Origin: Buttiauxella sp965119215
GTDB lineage: Bacteria > Pseudomonadota > Gammaproteobacteria > Enterobacterales > Enterobacteriaceae
Assembly (NCBI GenBank): GCA_965119215.1
Contig: CBCPKK010000032.1
Span: 1-64,000 of the forward strand
DNA length: 64,000 nucleotides
Reading direction: 5' to 3'
The stretch's first letter is position 1, and every line of letters begins with the position of its first letter. Shown here in pieces: positions 7,393 to 16,290 of this stretch. Both the position numbers and the translations under genes were made by a program. Below the pieces are notes generated by a model. That model did not search any database. It was not told where the DNA came from and saw nothing but the letters and a program-made list of their open reading frames with translations.

Positions 7393-8919
7393 ATGAAACA
7401 ACACGCGCAAAACTTCTGGCTGGGTATCGACTGCGGCGGGACGTATCTGAAAGCGGGCTTATACGACCAGCAGGGGCGGGAATATGCCATTCATCGCCAG
7501 GCTTTAGCGACGCTCTGCAAGCATCCTGGCTGGGCTGAGCGCGATATGCATACGCTTTGGCAAAGCTGTATCGACACGATTGCAGCGCTGCTAAAGCATG
7601 CTGGCGTAAGTGGCGACAGCATTAAAGGCATCGGGATTTCTGCGCAGGGAAAGGGGCTGTTTTTGCTCGATAAACACGACCAGCCGCTGGGTAACGCGAT
7701 GCTTTCTTCCGATCGCCGTGCGCTAAATATTGTCAGCGACTGGCAGCGCGATCGCATCCCTGAATTGCTTTACCCGCACACTCGCCAGACGTTGTGGACC
7801 GGGCATCCGGTTTCGTTGCTGCGTTGGGTAAAACAGCATCAGCCGGAACGCTATCAGCAGATTGGCTGCGTGATGATGGCGCATGACTATTTGCGCTGGT
7901 GTCTCACGGGGGTGAAAGGCTGCGAAGAGAGCAATATCTCCGAGTCCAATTTCTACAATATGGACAAGGGTGAATACGACCCGCAACTGCTGTCGTGGCT
8001 GGGAATTGAAGAGGCTTTCCCTGCGTTGCCACCGGTGGTGGGGTCGAGCCAGGTTTGCGGGGAAATCACGGCGGACGTGGCTGCCTTAACCGGTCTGGCA
8101 ACGGGTACGCCTGTTGTTGGTGGCCTGTTCGACGTGGTTTCTACCGCACTTTGTGCCGGATTGCAGGATGACACGGCGCTGAATGCGGTGATGGGAACGT
8201 GGGCGGTAACCAGCGGCATTGCCAATGGCATCAGCCCAAATGAGCCGCATCCTTATGTTTATGGGCGCTTTGTTTCGCCCGGCCAGTTTATCGTTCATGA
8301 AGCCAGCCCTACGTCGTCAGCCAATCTTGAATGGTTGACCGCGCAGTGCGGAGATATGAGTTTTCACGACATAAACGCAGCAGTTGCTGCACTTCCCAAA
8401 GCGGGTAGCGACGTGCTGTTCCTGCCATTTTTATACGGCAGTAACGCCGGACTCGCGATGACCAGCGGCTTTTACGGTTTGCAGTCGTCGCATCATCGCG
8501 GGCATCTCCTGCAAGCGGTGTACGAGGGCGTGGTGTTCAGCCACATGACGCATCTCAACAGAATGCGTGAGCGTTTTACCGCCGCCAAAACTCTGCGCGT
8601 GACCGGCGGCCCAGCCCATTCCGATGTCTGGATGCAGATGCTGGCGGATGTCAGCGGTTTGCCCGTGGAACTGCCGCAGGTTGAGGAAACTGGCTGTCTT
8701 GGCGCGGCCCTTGCGGCGTTGGTGGGAACGGGTATTTACGCCAGTTTTGCCGATGCTCAGGCACAGCTCACTCATACCACTCGCGTGTTGCAGCCTGACC
8801 CCGCAGCCGGGCAGGTCTACCAAACAAAATATCAAAAATACCAGTTACTTATTGAAGCGCTGCAAGGCTACCACGCCCGCAGTGCGTCTCTGGATGTCAT
8901 TAAGGAGCCGACACAATGA
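7393..8919 (+). CDS. lyxK: L-xylulose / 3-keto-L-gulonate kinase (FGGY family)
   Basis: A 508-residue FGGY carbohydrate kinase. The phosphate-1 loop GIDCGGTYLKAGLYD lies at about residues 10-24, the substrate-binding IGISAQGKGLF near 79-89, and the C-terminal ATP-binding segment RVTGGPAHSDVWMQMLADV near 400-418. In the yia pathway the kinase (YiaP/LyxK) phosphorylates 3-keto-L-gulonate or L-xylulose in the cytosol. Length is slightly above E. coli LyxK. Start ATG 7393 has AGAGAAAAAG upstream. The stop overlaps sgbH by four bases, typical of translational coupling. Confidence 0.92.
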   Translation: MKQHAQNFWLGIDCGGTYLKAGLYDQQGREYAIHRQALATLCKHPGWAERDMHTLWQSCIDTIAALLKHAGVSGDSIKGIGISAQGKGLFLLDKHDQPLGNAMLSSDRRALNIVSDWQRDRIPELLYPHTRQTLWTGHPVSLLRWVKQHQPERYQQIGCVMMAHDYLRWCLTGVKGCEESNISESNFYNMDKGEYDPQLLSWLGIEEAFPALPPVVGSSQVCGEITADVAALTGLATGTPVVGGLFDVVSTALCAGLQDDTALNAVMGTWAVTSGIANGISPNEPHPYVYGRFVSPGQFIVHEASPTSSANLEWLTAQCGDMSFHDINAAVAALPKAGSDVLFLPFLYGSNAGLAMTSGFYGLQSSHHRGHLLQAVYEGVVFSHMTHLNRMRERFTAAKTLRVTGGPAHSDVWMQMLADVSGLPVELPQVEETGCLGAALAALVGTGIYASFADAQAQLTHTTRVLQPDPAAGQVYQTKYQKYQLLIEALQGYHARSASLDVIKEPTQ

Positions 8920-9575
8920 GCCGTCCGTTATTACAACTCGCCCTCGACTACACCGAACTTCAACCCGCGCTGCGTGATGCGGCTTTGCTGCGCGATAACG
9001 TCGACATTATTGAAGCAGGAACGCTTTTATGTCTGACCGAAGGGCTGGAAGCCGTTCGTCAGCTACGCAAACTGTGCCCGAATAAGATTATTGTGGCCGA
9101 CTGGAAAGTCGCTGACGCAGGGGAAACGCTCGCAGAACTTGCCTTCAACGCGGGTGCTAACTGGATGACGGTGATTTGTGCCGCGCCATTAGCAACGGTT
9201 AAAAAAGCGCATCAGGTCGCGTTAGCGAAGGGCGGCGAAATCCAGATTGAGCTGTTTGGCAACTGGACATTTGACGATGCACGAGCGTGGCATAAAGCCG
9301 GTATCCGCCAGGCGATTTATCACCGTGGGCGCGATGCACAGGCGAGCGGGCAAACGTGGGGCGAGCAAGATTTAGCGCGAATGAAAGTGCTGTCGGATAT
9401 CGGGCTTGAACTGTCGATTACGGGCGGTATTACGCCGCAGGATTTGCCGCTATTCCGCAACATTAAAGTGAAAGCCTTTATCGCCGGGCGTGCGCTTTCG
9501 GGAGCCGCGCATCCGCAACAGGTGGCGCAAGATTTTCATACACAAATCCGCGACATCTGGGGAGCAAAATCATGA
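8916..9575 (+). CDS. sgbH: 3-keto-L-gulonate-6-phosphate decarboxylase
   Basis: A 219-residue orotidine-monophosphate-decarboxylase superfamily barrel. It converts 3-keto-L-gulonate 6-phosphate to L-xylulose 5-phosphate and CO2. The family's metal and catalytic residues are visible: DIIEAGTLLCLTEG (E33 region), IIVADWKVADAG near 60-71 holding the D-x-K-x-x-D motif, and the phosphate-binding end TGGITPQDL and FIAGRALSG. Length equals that of E. coli SgbH and UlaD. It overlaps lyxK by four bases and sgbU by four bases. UlaD is the close alternative; the neighbouring lyxK and sgbU support SgbH. Confidence 0.93.
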   Translation: MSRPLLQLALDYTELQPALRDAALLRDNVDIIEAGTLLCLTEGLEAVRQLRKLCPNKIIVADWKVADAGETLAELAFNAGANWMTVICAAPLATVKKAHQVALAKGGEIQIELFGNWTFDDARAWHKAGIRQAIYHRGRDAQASGQTWGEQDLARMKVLSDIGLELSITGGITPQDLPLFRNIKVKAFIAGRALSGAAHPQQVAQDFHTQIRDIWGAKS

Positions 9576-10432
9576 GAGTCCATCCATTAGGCATTTACGA
9601 AAAAGCGCTGCCGAAGCACCTTTCCTGGCCCGAGCGCCTGGCGCTGGCTAAAAGCTGCGGTTTTGATTTTGTTGAGATGTCGCTCGATGAAACCGACGAA
9701 CGGCTTGCGCGCCTTGAGTGGAGCACCACACAGCGCGCCTCGCTGGTTGAAGCCATGCTGGAAAGCGGCGTCACGATCCCTTCAATGTGCCTTTCCGCGC
9801 ATCGTCGTTTTCCGTTCGGCAGCCGTGATGAGGCGGTGCGTGAACGTGCAAAAGAGGTGATGAGTAAAGCGATTAAACTGGCTCGTGATTTGGGTATTCG
9901 CACCATCCAGCTTGCCGGTTACGACGTTTATTACGAAGAACAGGACGAAGGGACGCAACAGCGGTTTGCCGAAGGGCTGGCGTGGGCGGTGGAACAGGCC
10001 GCGGGCGCGCAAGTGATGCTGGCGGTCGAAATCATGGACACCGAATTTATGAATTCGATAACCAAGTGGAAAAAATGGGACCGGCTGCTTTCGTCGCCGT
10101 GGTTCAGCGTTTACCCGGATGTCGGCAATCTCAGCGCCTGGGGTAACGACGTGCACGCGGAGTTAACGCTTGGCATCGATCGTATCGCGGCAATCCATCT
10201 CAAAGACACGCAGCTTGTCACCGCAACCAGTGCAGGGCAATTTCGCGATGTGCCGTTTGGCGAAGGGTGTGTCGATTTCGTTGGCATATTCCGCACCTTA
10301 AAACAGCTTAATTATCGTGGGGCGTTCCTGGTGGAAATGTGGACAGAAAAAGCCAAAGAGCCGGTGCTGGAAATCATTCAGGCGCGTCGCTGGATTGAAG
10401 AACGCATGCAGGAAGGGGGATTCGTATGTTAG
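9572..10432 (+). CDS. sgbU: L-xylulose-5-phosphate 3-epimerase
   Basis: A 286-residue xylose-isomerase-like TIM barrel matching E. coli SgbU in length and sequence (LGIYEKALPK, SCGFDFVEMSLDE, SMCLSAHRRFPFGSRDE, RTIQLAGYDVYYE). It interconverts L-xylulose 5-phosphate and L-ribulose 5-phosphate. Divalent-metal ligands of the family are expected in the E of VEIMD (about residue 155), the D of YPDVGNLS (about 185) and the E of LVEMW (about 252). Overlaps of 4 bases with sgbH and 7 bases with sgbE indicate tight coupling. Confidence 0.93.
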   Translation: MRVHPLGIYEKALPKHLSWPERLALAKSCGFDFVEMSLDETDERLARLEWSTTQRASLVEAMLESGVTIPSMCLSAHRRFPFGSRDEAVRERAKEVMSKAIKLARDLGIRTIQLAGYDVYYEEQDEGTQQRFAEGLAWAVEQAAGAQVMLAVEIMDTEFMNSITKWKKWDRLLSSPWFSVYPDVGNLSAWGNDVHAELTLGIDRIAAIHLKDTQLVTATSAGQFRDVPFGEGCVDFVGIFRTLKQLNYRGAFLVEMWTEKAKEPVLEIIQARRWIEERMQEGGFVC

Positions 10433-11121
10433 AGCAATTAAAACAGCAGGTGCTGGAGGCGAATCTTGCTCTGCCTGCACACCATTTGGTGACGTTTACC
10501 TGGGGCAATGTCAGCGCCATCGACCGTGAGTTGGGGCTGGTGGTGATTAAACCTTCGGGCGTCGAGTATGACGGAATGCGCGCCGAAGATATGGTGGTGG
10601 TGCGTTTGCAAGATGGGGCGGTGGTGGAAGGAAGTAAAAAACCGTCATCGGATACAGCGACTCATCTGGCGCTTTACCGCCGTTTTCCTGGCATCGGTGG
10701 CATTGTTCATACGCATTCACGCCATGCCACGATTTGGGCGCAGGCGGGGCGAGATTTACCGGCCTGGGGCACCACGCACGCTGATTATTTCTACGGTTCC
10801 ATTCCTTGCACTCGGCCAATGACTCAGGAAGAAATTGCCGGAGAATATGAACACCAGACCGGCGAAGTGATCATCAAAACGTTCCTTGAGCGCGATATCG
10901 ATCCGCTGCAGGTTCCGGCTGTACTGGTTAATTCCCACGGCCCATTTACCTGGGGAAAAGACGCAGCAGAAGCGGTGCATAATGCGGTAGTGCTCGAAGA
11001 ATGCGCCTATATGGGGCTGTTTTCGGCGCAGTTAACACCGGCGCTTGGAAACATGCAATCGCAATTGCTGGATAAACACTATCTACGCAAACACGGTAAA
11101 ACTGCCTATTACGGCCAGTAA
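10426..11121 (+). CDS. sgbE: L-ribulose-5-phosphate 4-epimerase
   Basis: A 231-residue class II aldolase/epimerase family protein, same length as E. coli SgbE. It turns L-ribulose 5-phosphate into D-xylulose 5-phosphate, feeding the pentose phosphate pathway. Zinc ligands are visible in the HTHSRHAT segment near residue 95 and in the late NSHGPFTWG near 171; TFTWGNVS near 25 and the KPSGVEYD loop near 42 bind phosphate and substrate. It is the last gene of the operon. No clear terminator follows before the cirA promoter region. Confidence 0.94.
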   Translation: MLEQLKQQVLEANLALPAHHLVTFTWGNVSAIDRELGLVVIKPSGVEYDGMRAEDMVVVRLQDGAVVEGSKKPSSDTATHLALYRRFPGIGGIVHTHSRHATIWAQAGRDLPAWGTTHADYFYGSIPCTRPMTQEEIAGEYEHQTGEVIIKTFLERDIDPLQVPAVLVNSHGPFTWGKDAAEAVHNAVVLEECAYMGLFSAQLTPALGNMQSQLLDKHYLRKHGKTAYYGQ

Positions 11122-11170
11122 TACATCTTCTCCATAATGTGGCGATATATTACAAATTCTAACAATTTGA

Positions 11171-11190
11171 TTGATAACCATTCTCGTTTA
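11171..11190. promoter_or_regulatory. Fur-box-like site upstream of cirA
   Basis: TTGATAACCATTCTCGTTTA resembles the Fur consensus GATAATGATAATCATTATC, keeping GATAA and CATT-type units. It lies about 145 bases upstream of the cirA start in the 210-base gap after sgbE. cirA is a classic Fur-repressed gene in E. coli, which supports the call. Confidence 0.62.
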
Positions 11191-11331
11191 ATTTATGGTG
11201 TCGCCACTCTTTATCGCCGCTGGATATCGGTGAATAAAGCCCGCAGTCGCTTGCCAATGTAGTAAGCGACGCATCTGGAATGTGAGCGCAATCCATCGTT
11301 TTTGTTTGCTATTCACCTCATGGAGAAAGGA

Positions 11332-13302
11332 ATGTTAAGGTTGAATCCCATCGTCCGGGGAGGACTTTGCGCGTCAATAATCAGTGCTGCGTTTCCGGTC
11401 ATTGCCGAAGAACGTGAAGATACTCTGGTTGTTACAGCTTCTTCTACCGCGCAAAACCTCAAAGATGCCCCTGCCAGTATTAGCGTTATCACTCAAGAAG
11501 ACCTGAAAAAGAAACCGATCCAGAACCTGAAAGATGTCTTGCAGGAAGTCCCTGGTGTGCAGCTCACCAATGAAGGGGATAACCGCCAGGGCGTCAGTAT
11601 TCGTGGTCTGGACAGCAGCTACACGCTGATTCTGGTCGACGGCAAACGAGTGAACTCCCGCAATGCCGTATTCCGTCACAACGATTTTGACCTTAACTGG
11701 ATCCCGGTGGATGCCATCGAGCGAATCGAAGTCGTGCGCGGGCCGATGTCCTCGCTATACGGTTCAGATGCGTTAGGCGGCGTGGTTAACATCATTACGC
11801 GCAAAGTGGGCAAAGCCTGGCACGGCACCGTCACGGCGGATACAACCGTTCAGGAAGATCGCGATCGCGGTGATTCCTATAACAGCAACTTCTTCGCCAG
11901 CGGCCCGATCATTGACGATCTGCTCGGGGTGAAAGTTTACGGCAACCTGGGTAAGCGCGAGAAAGACAAACAAGAACCTTCCAGCACCAGTGCAACGGGC
12001 GAAACGCCGCGTATTGAAGGCTTCACTACGCGCAGCGGTAGTGCTGAATTTGCCCTGACGCCAACAGAAAATCAGGACATGAGTTTTGGTTATGGCTTTG
12101 ACCGCCAGGACCGTGATTCCGACTCTTTGAATCAAAACCGCATGGAACGCCAGGATTACTCGATTTCCCATAATGGGCGTTGGGATTACGGTAATACCGA
12201 ACTGCGTTTCTACGGCGACAAAATTGACAACCTCAATCCTGGCAATAGCTCGCCTATCACCTCACGCAATAACAGCCTGGATGGCAAACTGGTTCTGCCA
12301 TTGGGCGAAATTAACCAGTTGCTGACCTTTGGCGGTGAATGGCGTCACGATAAGCTGACTGACCCGGTAAACCTCACCGGCAGCAACAGCACTGAAACTT
12401 CTGCCAGCCAGTACGCGCTGTTTGTGGAAGATGAATGGCGGATTTTCGAACCGCTCGCGCTGACCACTGGCGTGCGCATGGACGACCACGAAACCTACGG
12501 CGATCACTGGAGCCCGCGTGCTTATCTGGTCTATAGCGCGACAGATACCGTCACCATGAAAGGTGGCTGGGCGACGGCGTTTAAAGCACCTTCTTTATTA
12601 CAGTTAAGCCCGGACTGGACCAGCAACTCCTGCCGTGGTTCTTGTAAGATTGTGGGCTCGCCAGATCTGAAACCTGAAACCAGCGAAAGTTTCGAACTCG
12701 GCCTGTACTACGCGGGCGACGAAGGCTTACTGGATGGCGTATCCGGCAGTATCACGACCTTCCAGAATAACCTCGACGATATGATTGATATCAATCGTAC
12801 TGCGAGTATCAGCCAGGCTCCGTCCTATCCTAACTTCGTTGGTTTTGACAGTGCAGGCCGTCCAATCTTCAAATACTACAACGTCAACAAAGCGCGGGTG
12901 CGTGGTGTAGAAACCGAGTTGAAAGTGCCGTTTAGCGAGCAATGGAAACTGACGCTGAACTACACCTATAACGATGGCCGTGATTTGAGTGGCGGTGGCA
13001 ATAAACCATTGGCCTCGCTGCCATTCCATACCGCAAACGGGACGGTGGACTGGGCGCCACTGGATGACTGGTCATTCTACGTTTCTGCAAACTATACCGG
13101 CGAACAGCGTGCGACAACCGACGGTTCAGCAACGCCTGGCGGTTATGTGGTGTGGAATACCGGTGCGGCATGGAAAGCGACGAAAGCTATCAAATTACGT
13201 GCGGGTGTGATGAACCTGGGCGATAAAGATCTGAGTCGTGACGATTACAGTTACAACGAAGACGGCCGTCGTTACTTTATGGCTGTGGATTACACGTTCT
13301 GA
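11332..13302 (+). CDS. cirA: Catecholate siderophore / colicin I receptor CirA
   Basis: A 656-residue TonB-dependent outer membrane receptor, close in length to E. coli CirA. ATG 11332 follows GGAGAAAGG; the upstream in-frame codons lack a ribosome-binding site. A signal peptide ends near FPVIAEE, and the TonB box DTLVVTASS follows. The plug domain (about residues 40-155) contains VPGVQLTNEGDNRQGVSIRG and RGPMSSLYGSDALGG. The 22-stranded barrel ends in the aromatic AVDYTF, as required for barrel assembly. It imports linear catecholates such as dihydroxybenzoylserine and, in E. coli, is the receptor for colicins Ia and Ib. Iron repression through the upstream Fur-like box is likely. Confidence 0.96.
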   Translation: MLRLNPIVRGGLCASIISAAFPVIAEEREDTLVVTASSTAQNLKDAPASISVITQEDLKKKPIQNLKDVLQEVPGVQLTNEGDNRQGVSIRGLDSSYTLILVDGKRVNSRNAVFRHNDFDLNWIPVDAIERIEVVRGPMSSLYGSDALGGVVNIITRKVGKAWHGTVTADTTVQEDRDRGDSYNSNFFASGPIIDDLLGVKVYGNLGKREKDKQEPSSTSATGETPRIEGFTTRSGSAEFALTPTENQDMSFGYGFDRQDRDSDSLNQNRMERQDYSISHNGRWDYGNTELRFYGDKIDNLNPGNSSPITSRNNSLDGKLVLPLGEINQLLTFGGEWRHDKLTDPVNLTGSNSTETSASQYALFVEDEWRIFEPLALTTGVRMDDHETYGDHWSPRAYLVYSATDTVTMKGGWATAFKAPSLLQLSPDWTSNSCRGSCKIVGSPDLKPETSESFELGLYYAGDEGLLDGVSGSITTFQNNLDDMIDINRTASISQAPSYPNFVGFDSAGRPIFKYYNVNKARVRGVETELKVPFSEQWKLTLNYTYNDGRDLSGGGNKPLASLPFHTANGTVDWAPLDDWSFYVSANYTGEQRATTDGSATPGGYVVWNTGAAWKATKAIKLRAGVMNLGDKDLSRDDYSYNEDGRRYFMAVDYTF

Positions 13303-13320
13303 TGGTGTGATTTTTGCCCA

Positions 13321-13400
13321 TACCCCCTCCCGACCTCCCCCTTGCCAGGGGGCGGAGTTAAAGCTCCCTCCCCTGACAAGGGGAGGGCTGGGGTGGGGTC
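13321..13400. repeat. Dispersed GC-rich palindromic repeat, copy 1
   Basis: About 80 bases built of two nested hairpins, one around CTCCCCCTTGCCAGGGGGCG and one around CCCTCCCCTGACAAGGGGAGGG, ending in GGGGTGGGGTC. A second copy of the same unit lies at 60642-60731 in this window. It sits between convergent cirA and fghB and may end transcription of both. It has the size and placement of a non-coding mobile repeat. Confidence 0.85.
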
Positions 13401-13424
13401 TGTGAGGGCAATCAGCGGCTAAAA

Positions 13425-14255
13425 CTAACTTAAATGCTCCGCGTGGAATCGCAAATGATCCTCCACAAACGACGTAATAAAGTAATAGCTGTGATCGTAA
13501 CCCGGCTGCACGCGCAGGGTCAGCGGCCAGTTCTTTTGGCGTGCCACTTCTGCAAATTGTGCGGGTTGCAGTTGATCGGCAAGGAACTGATCGGCGTCGC
13601 CTTGATCGATAAGCACAGGAATGGCTTTTGCGCTATCGGCCTGCATCAATAAACAGCAGCTATCCCACTCGCGCCATTTCTCTTCATCATTCCCTAAATA
13701 AGCTGCAAAGGCTTTTTGCCCCCAGGGCACGCGTGTCGGATTAACAATGGGTGCAAATGCGGAAACTGAACAATAACGCCCCGGATTCTTCAACGCGATG
13801 CTAAGTGCGCCGTGGCCGCCCATCGAATGCCCGAAGATAGAGGCTTTATCGCTGATGCTGAAGTTATCGGCAATCAGCGCAGGCAACTCGTCGTTGATGT
13901 AGTCGTACATGCGGAAATGTTCCGCCCACGGTTGTTCAGTGGCATTCAGATAAAAACCAGCACCCTGACCGAGATCGTAACTGTCGCTATTCGGCACATT
14001 TTCGCCGCGCGGGCTGGTGTCCGGCATGACCAGCACAATGCCTAATTCAGACGCGACACGCTGCGCACCGGCTTTAGTGGTGAAGTTCTCATCGTTACAC
14101 GTTAAACCAGACAGCCAATATAAAACGGGAGGGGGAGTGGTGTGCGGTGTTGGAAGAAAAATACTGAACGTCATCGGGCATTTTAGTACCACGGAATCAT
14201 GGCGCCAGCGCTGCTGCCAGCCTTCAAAACATCGGTGTTCTTCGAGGAGCTCCAT
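13425..14255 (-). CDS. fghB: S-formylglutathione hydrolase
   Basis: A 276-residue alpha/beta hydrolase of the esterase D family, highly similar to E. coli YeiG (FghB), which hydrolyses S-formylglutathione in formaldehyde detoxification. The nucleophile motif GHSMGGHG gives S144; the acid is in the IDQGDADQFL region and the His in PGYDHSYY. The oxyanion-side motif YWLSGLTCNDENF is also conserved. ATG 14255 is the start, with AAGGA upstream; a TTG lies directly before it. In E. coli it also neighbours folE and cirA. The frmB-type paralogue is the alternative name. Confidence 0.93.
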   Translation of the reverse strand: MELLEEHRCFEGWQQRWRHDSVVLKCPMTFSIFLPTPHTTPPPVLYWLSGLTCNDENFTTKAGAQRVASELGIVLVMPDTSPRGENVPNSDSYDLGQGAGFYLNATEQPWAEHFRMYDYINDELPALIADNFSISDKASIFGHSMGGHGALSIALKNPGRYCSVSAFAPIVNPTRVPWGQKAFAAYLGNDEEKWREWDSCCLLMQADSAKAIPVLIDQGDADQFLADQLQPAQFAEVARQKNWPLTLRVQPGYDHSYYFITSFVEDHLRFHAEHLS

Positions 14256-14318
14256 CAAGACAGATCCTTATTTATATTCAATATCAATGAACAAGTTTCA
14301 CTTCACCCAAGTCTAGTC

Positions 14319-15488
14319 ATGCTGCATCATGCTGGCAACGAAATCGTAACAATCGGGGGCGGTGTGGCGGCACGTATCGCGTTGACGGGATTTTTGGTGT
14401 TGGTCGTTGCAATGGGCATTGGCCGCTTTGCGTTTACCCCACAAGTCCCGCTAATGATAACTGAAGGGCAACTTACCCTAACCAGTGCGGGTTTGGTAGC
14501 GGCGATTAATTACCTGGGTTATCTGGTTGGCGCGTGGGATGCCATGCGTGCGCATCGGCGTGTGGAACTACGTTTAATGGCTGGCGTCTGGGGCGCGGTT
14601 ATTTTAACGCTGCTTTCAGCAACTGCGGATTCCGCACTGTGGCATGCGTTGATTCGTTTTCTGATTGGCTGCGCAAGCGGCTGGGCGATGGTACTGATTG
14701 CCGCCTGGAGCAACGAACAGCTGGCGCATTTAGGCAAGCCGGGATTAAGCGCTGCGGTGTTCGCAGGCCCCGGTGCCGGAATATTTATCAGTGGATTACT
14801 GGCGGTTGCCATCCACAGTTATGGTTTATCAGCGAGCCATGCCTGGCTGGTTTACGGTGTTCTGGCGTTATTGTTGATTGTGTTTATTGCCCGCAATTTG
14901 CCACGCAAAGGGGAGTTGCATCGCCCGGAAACAGCACCGGAACCGTTGGTTTTAACACCGCAGCTCAAACGATTAGTGTGGAGCTATAGCCTGGCAGGGT
15001 TTGGCTATATTTTGCCTGCTACGTTCTTGTCGCAAATGGCCAGCGCCCGCTTTCCCGGCAGTGCGTTTGCACAATTCGTCTGGCCGATATTTGGCGGCGC
15101 GGCGGTATGCGGGATTTTACTCGGTATTGCTGCCCGACAATGGTTGCAAAGCCATCAGCGTCTGGCGCTGGTTCTCTGGTTACAGGCGCTTGGGGTATTC
15201 GCCTCAGATATGATTCCCGGCATGGCCGGACTGGTTCTCGGGGCATTGCTGGTGGGTGGTGGCTTCCTGTGTGCGGTGCAATTGTCGCTGCTGTATGGCC
15301 GCGAACTGGCACCAAAACATGCCCGCTATATGGCTGGGCTGCTGACTACCGGCTATGCGATGGGGCAGTTAGTCGGGCCGATGCTATCGGCATTATCGAC
15401 TTCGCTCACCGGGCAGCTTGAGCCAGCATTATATGTCGCCGGATTCGCATTATTGGTTGGTGGCGGTCTGGTCTGGAGAAGGTATTGA
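14319..15488 (+). CDS. MFS transporter, YbfB/YjiJ family
   Basis: About 390 residues with twelve hydrophobic segments. The N-terminus LVVAMGIGRFAFTPQVPLM is diagnostic of the YbfB/YjiJ (MFS_4, DUF1228) group. Further family features are GPGAGIFISGLL near the middle and LLTTGYAMGQLVGP near the end. The start is uncertain: ATG 14319 is used here, but GTG 14364 follows GGGGGCGGT and gives a protein that starts right at the first membrane segment, as in relatives. A still longer frame would overlap fghB. Substrates of this family are mostly unknown. It separates fghB from folE, which are adjacent in E. coli, so it is an insertion relative to that order. Confidence 0.82.
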   Translation: MLHHAGNEIVTIGGGVAARIALTGFLVLVVAMGIGRFAFTPQVPLMITEGQLTLTSAGLVAAINYLGYLVGAWDAMRAHRRVELRLMAGVWGAVILTLLSATADSALWHALIRFLIGCASGWAMVLIAAWSNEQLAHLGKPGLSAAVFAGPGAGIFISGLLAVAIHSYGLSASHAWLVYGVLALLLIVFIARNLPRKGELHRPETAPEPLVLTPQLKRLVWSYSLAGFGYILPATFLSQMASARFPGSAFAQFVWPIFGGAAVCGILLGIAARQWLQSHQRLALVLWLQALGVFASDMIPGMAGLVLGALLVGGGFLCAVQLSLLYGRELAPKHARYMAGLLTTGYAMGQLVGPMLSALSTSLTGQLEPALYVAGFALLVGGGLVWRRY

Positions 15489-15530
15489 CGATTTCAATAA
15501 TTATCGTTCGCACTACTGGATTATGCGACC

Positions 15531-15551
15531 GCGCTCACGCACAATGAGCGC
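15531..15551. other. Stem-loop upstream of folE
   Basis: GCGCTCA-cgcacaa-TGAGCGC is a perfect 7-bp stem between the MFS stop and folE, 53 bases before the folE start. No T-run follows. It could be an operator or a leader structure of folE; I see no MetJ-type box here. Confidence 0.4.
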
Positions 15552-15604
15552 ACACTTTACCCCATGTAGGGTCGAGGTCAGTCACACCTGCAGGAGAAAA
15601 CAAC

Positions 15605-16270
15605 ATGTCATCACTAAGTCCAGAAGCCGCATTGGTTCACGAAGCACTGGTTGCTCGCGGTTTAGAAACGCCGCTGCGCCCACCTTTGCGTGAGCTGGAT
15701 AACGAAACTCGCAAACGCCAGATTGCCGAACATATGACGGAAATCATGCAGTTGCTGAATCTTGATTTGAGCGACGATAGCCTGATGGAAACGCCGCATC
15801 GCATCGCGAAAATGTATGTCGATGAGATTTTCTCCGGCCTTGATTACGCCAACTTCCCGAAAATCACCGTCATCGAAAATAAGATGAAGGTTGATGAAAT
15901 GGTCACCGTGCGCAACATCACGCTCACCAGCACTTGTGAACACCATTTCGTGACGATTGACGGTAAAGCCACCGTGTCATATCTGCCGAAAGATACCGTG
16001 ATTGGCCTGTCGAAAATTAACCGCATTGTGCAATTCTTTGCTCAGCGTCCGCAGGTGCAGGAACGCTTAACGCAGCAGATTTTGATTGCTCTGCAAACCC
16101 TGCTTGGCACCAACAATGTGGCGGTATCTATTGATGCGGTCCATTATTGTGTGAAAGCGCGTGGTGTGCAGGATGCAACAAGCGCGACCACCACCACGTC
16201 GCTGGGCGGATTGTTTAAATCCAGCCAAAATACACGCCAGGAATTTCTGCGCGCTGTTCGTCATAGCTAA
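15605..16270 (+). CDS. folE: GTP cyclohydrolase I
   Basis: A 221-residue enzyme, one residue shorter than E. coli FolE. It converts GTP to 7,8-dihydroneopterin triphosphate, the first step of folate synthesis, as a toroidal homodecamer in the cytosol. Zinc ligands C111, H114 (in TSTCEHHF) and C182 (in HYCVKARGV) are present. The substrate region includes TPHRIAKMYVDEIFSGL near residues 63-79 and GLSKINRIV near 134. The start ATG 15605 has a strong CAGGAG. yeiB follows after 20 bases, as in E. coli, where the two form an operon. Confidence 0.97.
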   Translation: MSSLSPEAALVHEALVARGLETPLRPPLRELDNETRKRQIAEHMTEIMQLLNLDLSDDSLMETPHRIAKMYVDEIFSGLDYANFPKITVIENKMKVDEMVTVRNITLTSTCEHHFVTIDGKATVSYLPKDTVIGLSKINRIVQFFAQRPQVQERLTQQILIALQTLLGTNNVAVSIDAVHYCVKARGVQDATSATTTTSLGGLFKSSQNTRQEFLRAVRHS

Positions 16271-16290
16271 TCATTAAGCAGGCAGGATTT

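Noticed and set aside
11302..11331. Ten extra N-terminal codons for CirA
   Set aside because: GGAGAAAGG stands directly before ATG 11332, and the known CirA start matches that position.
13321..13400. CRISPR-like repeat
   Set aside because: Only one unit at this place and no regular spacers; the second copy is 47 kb away.
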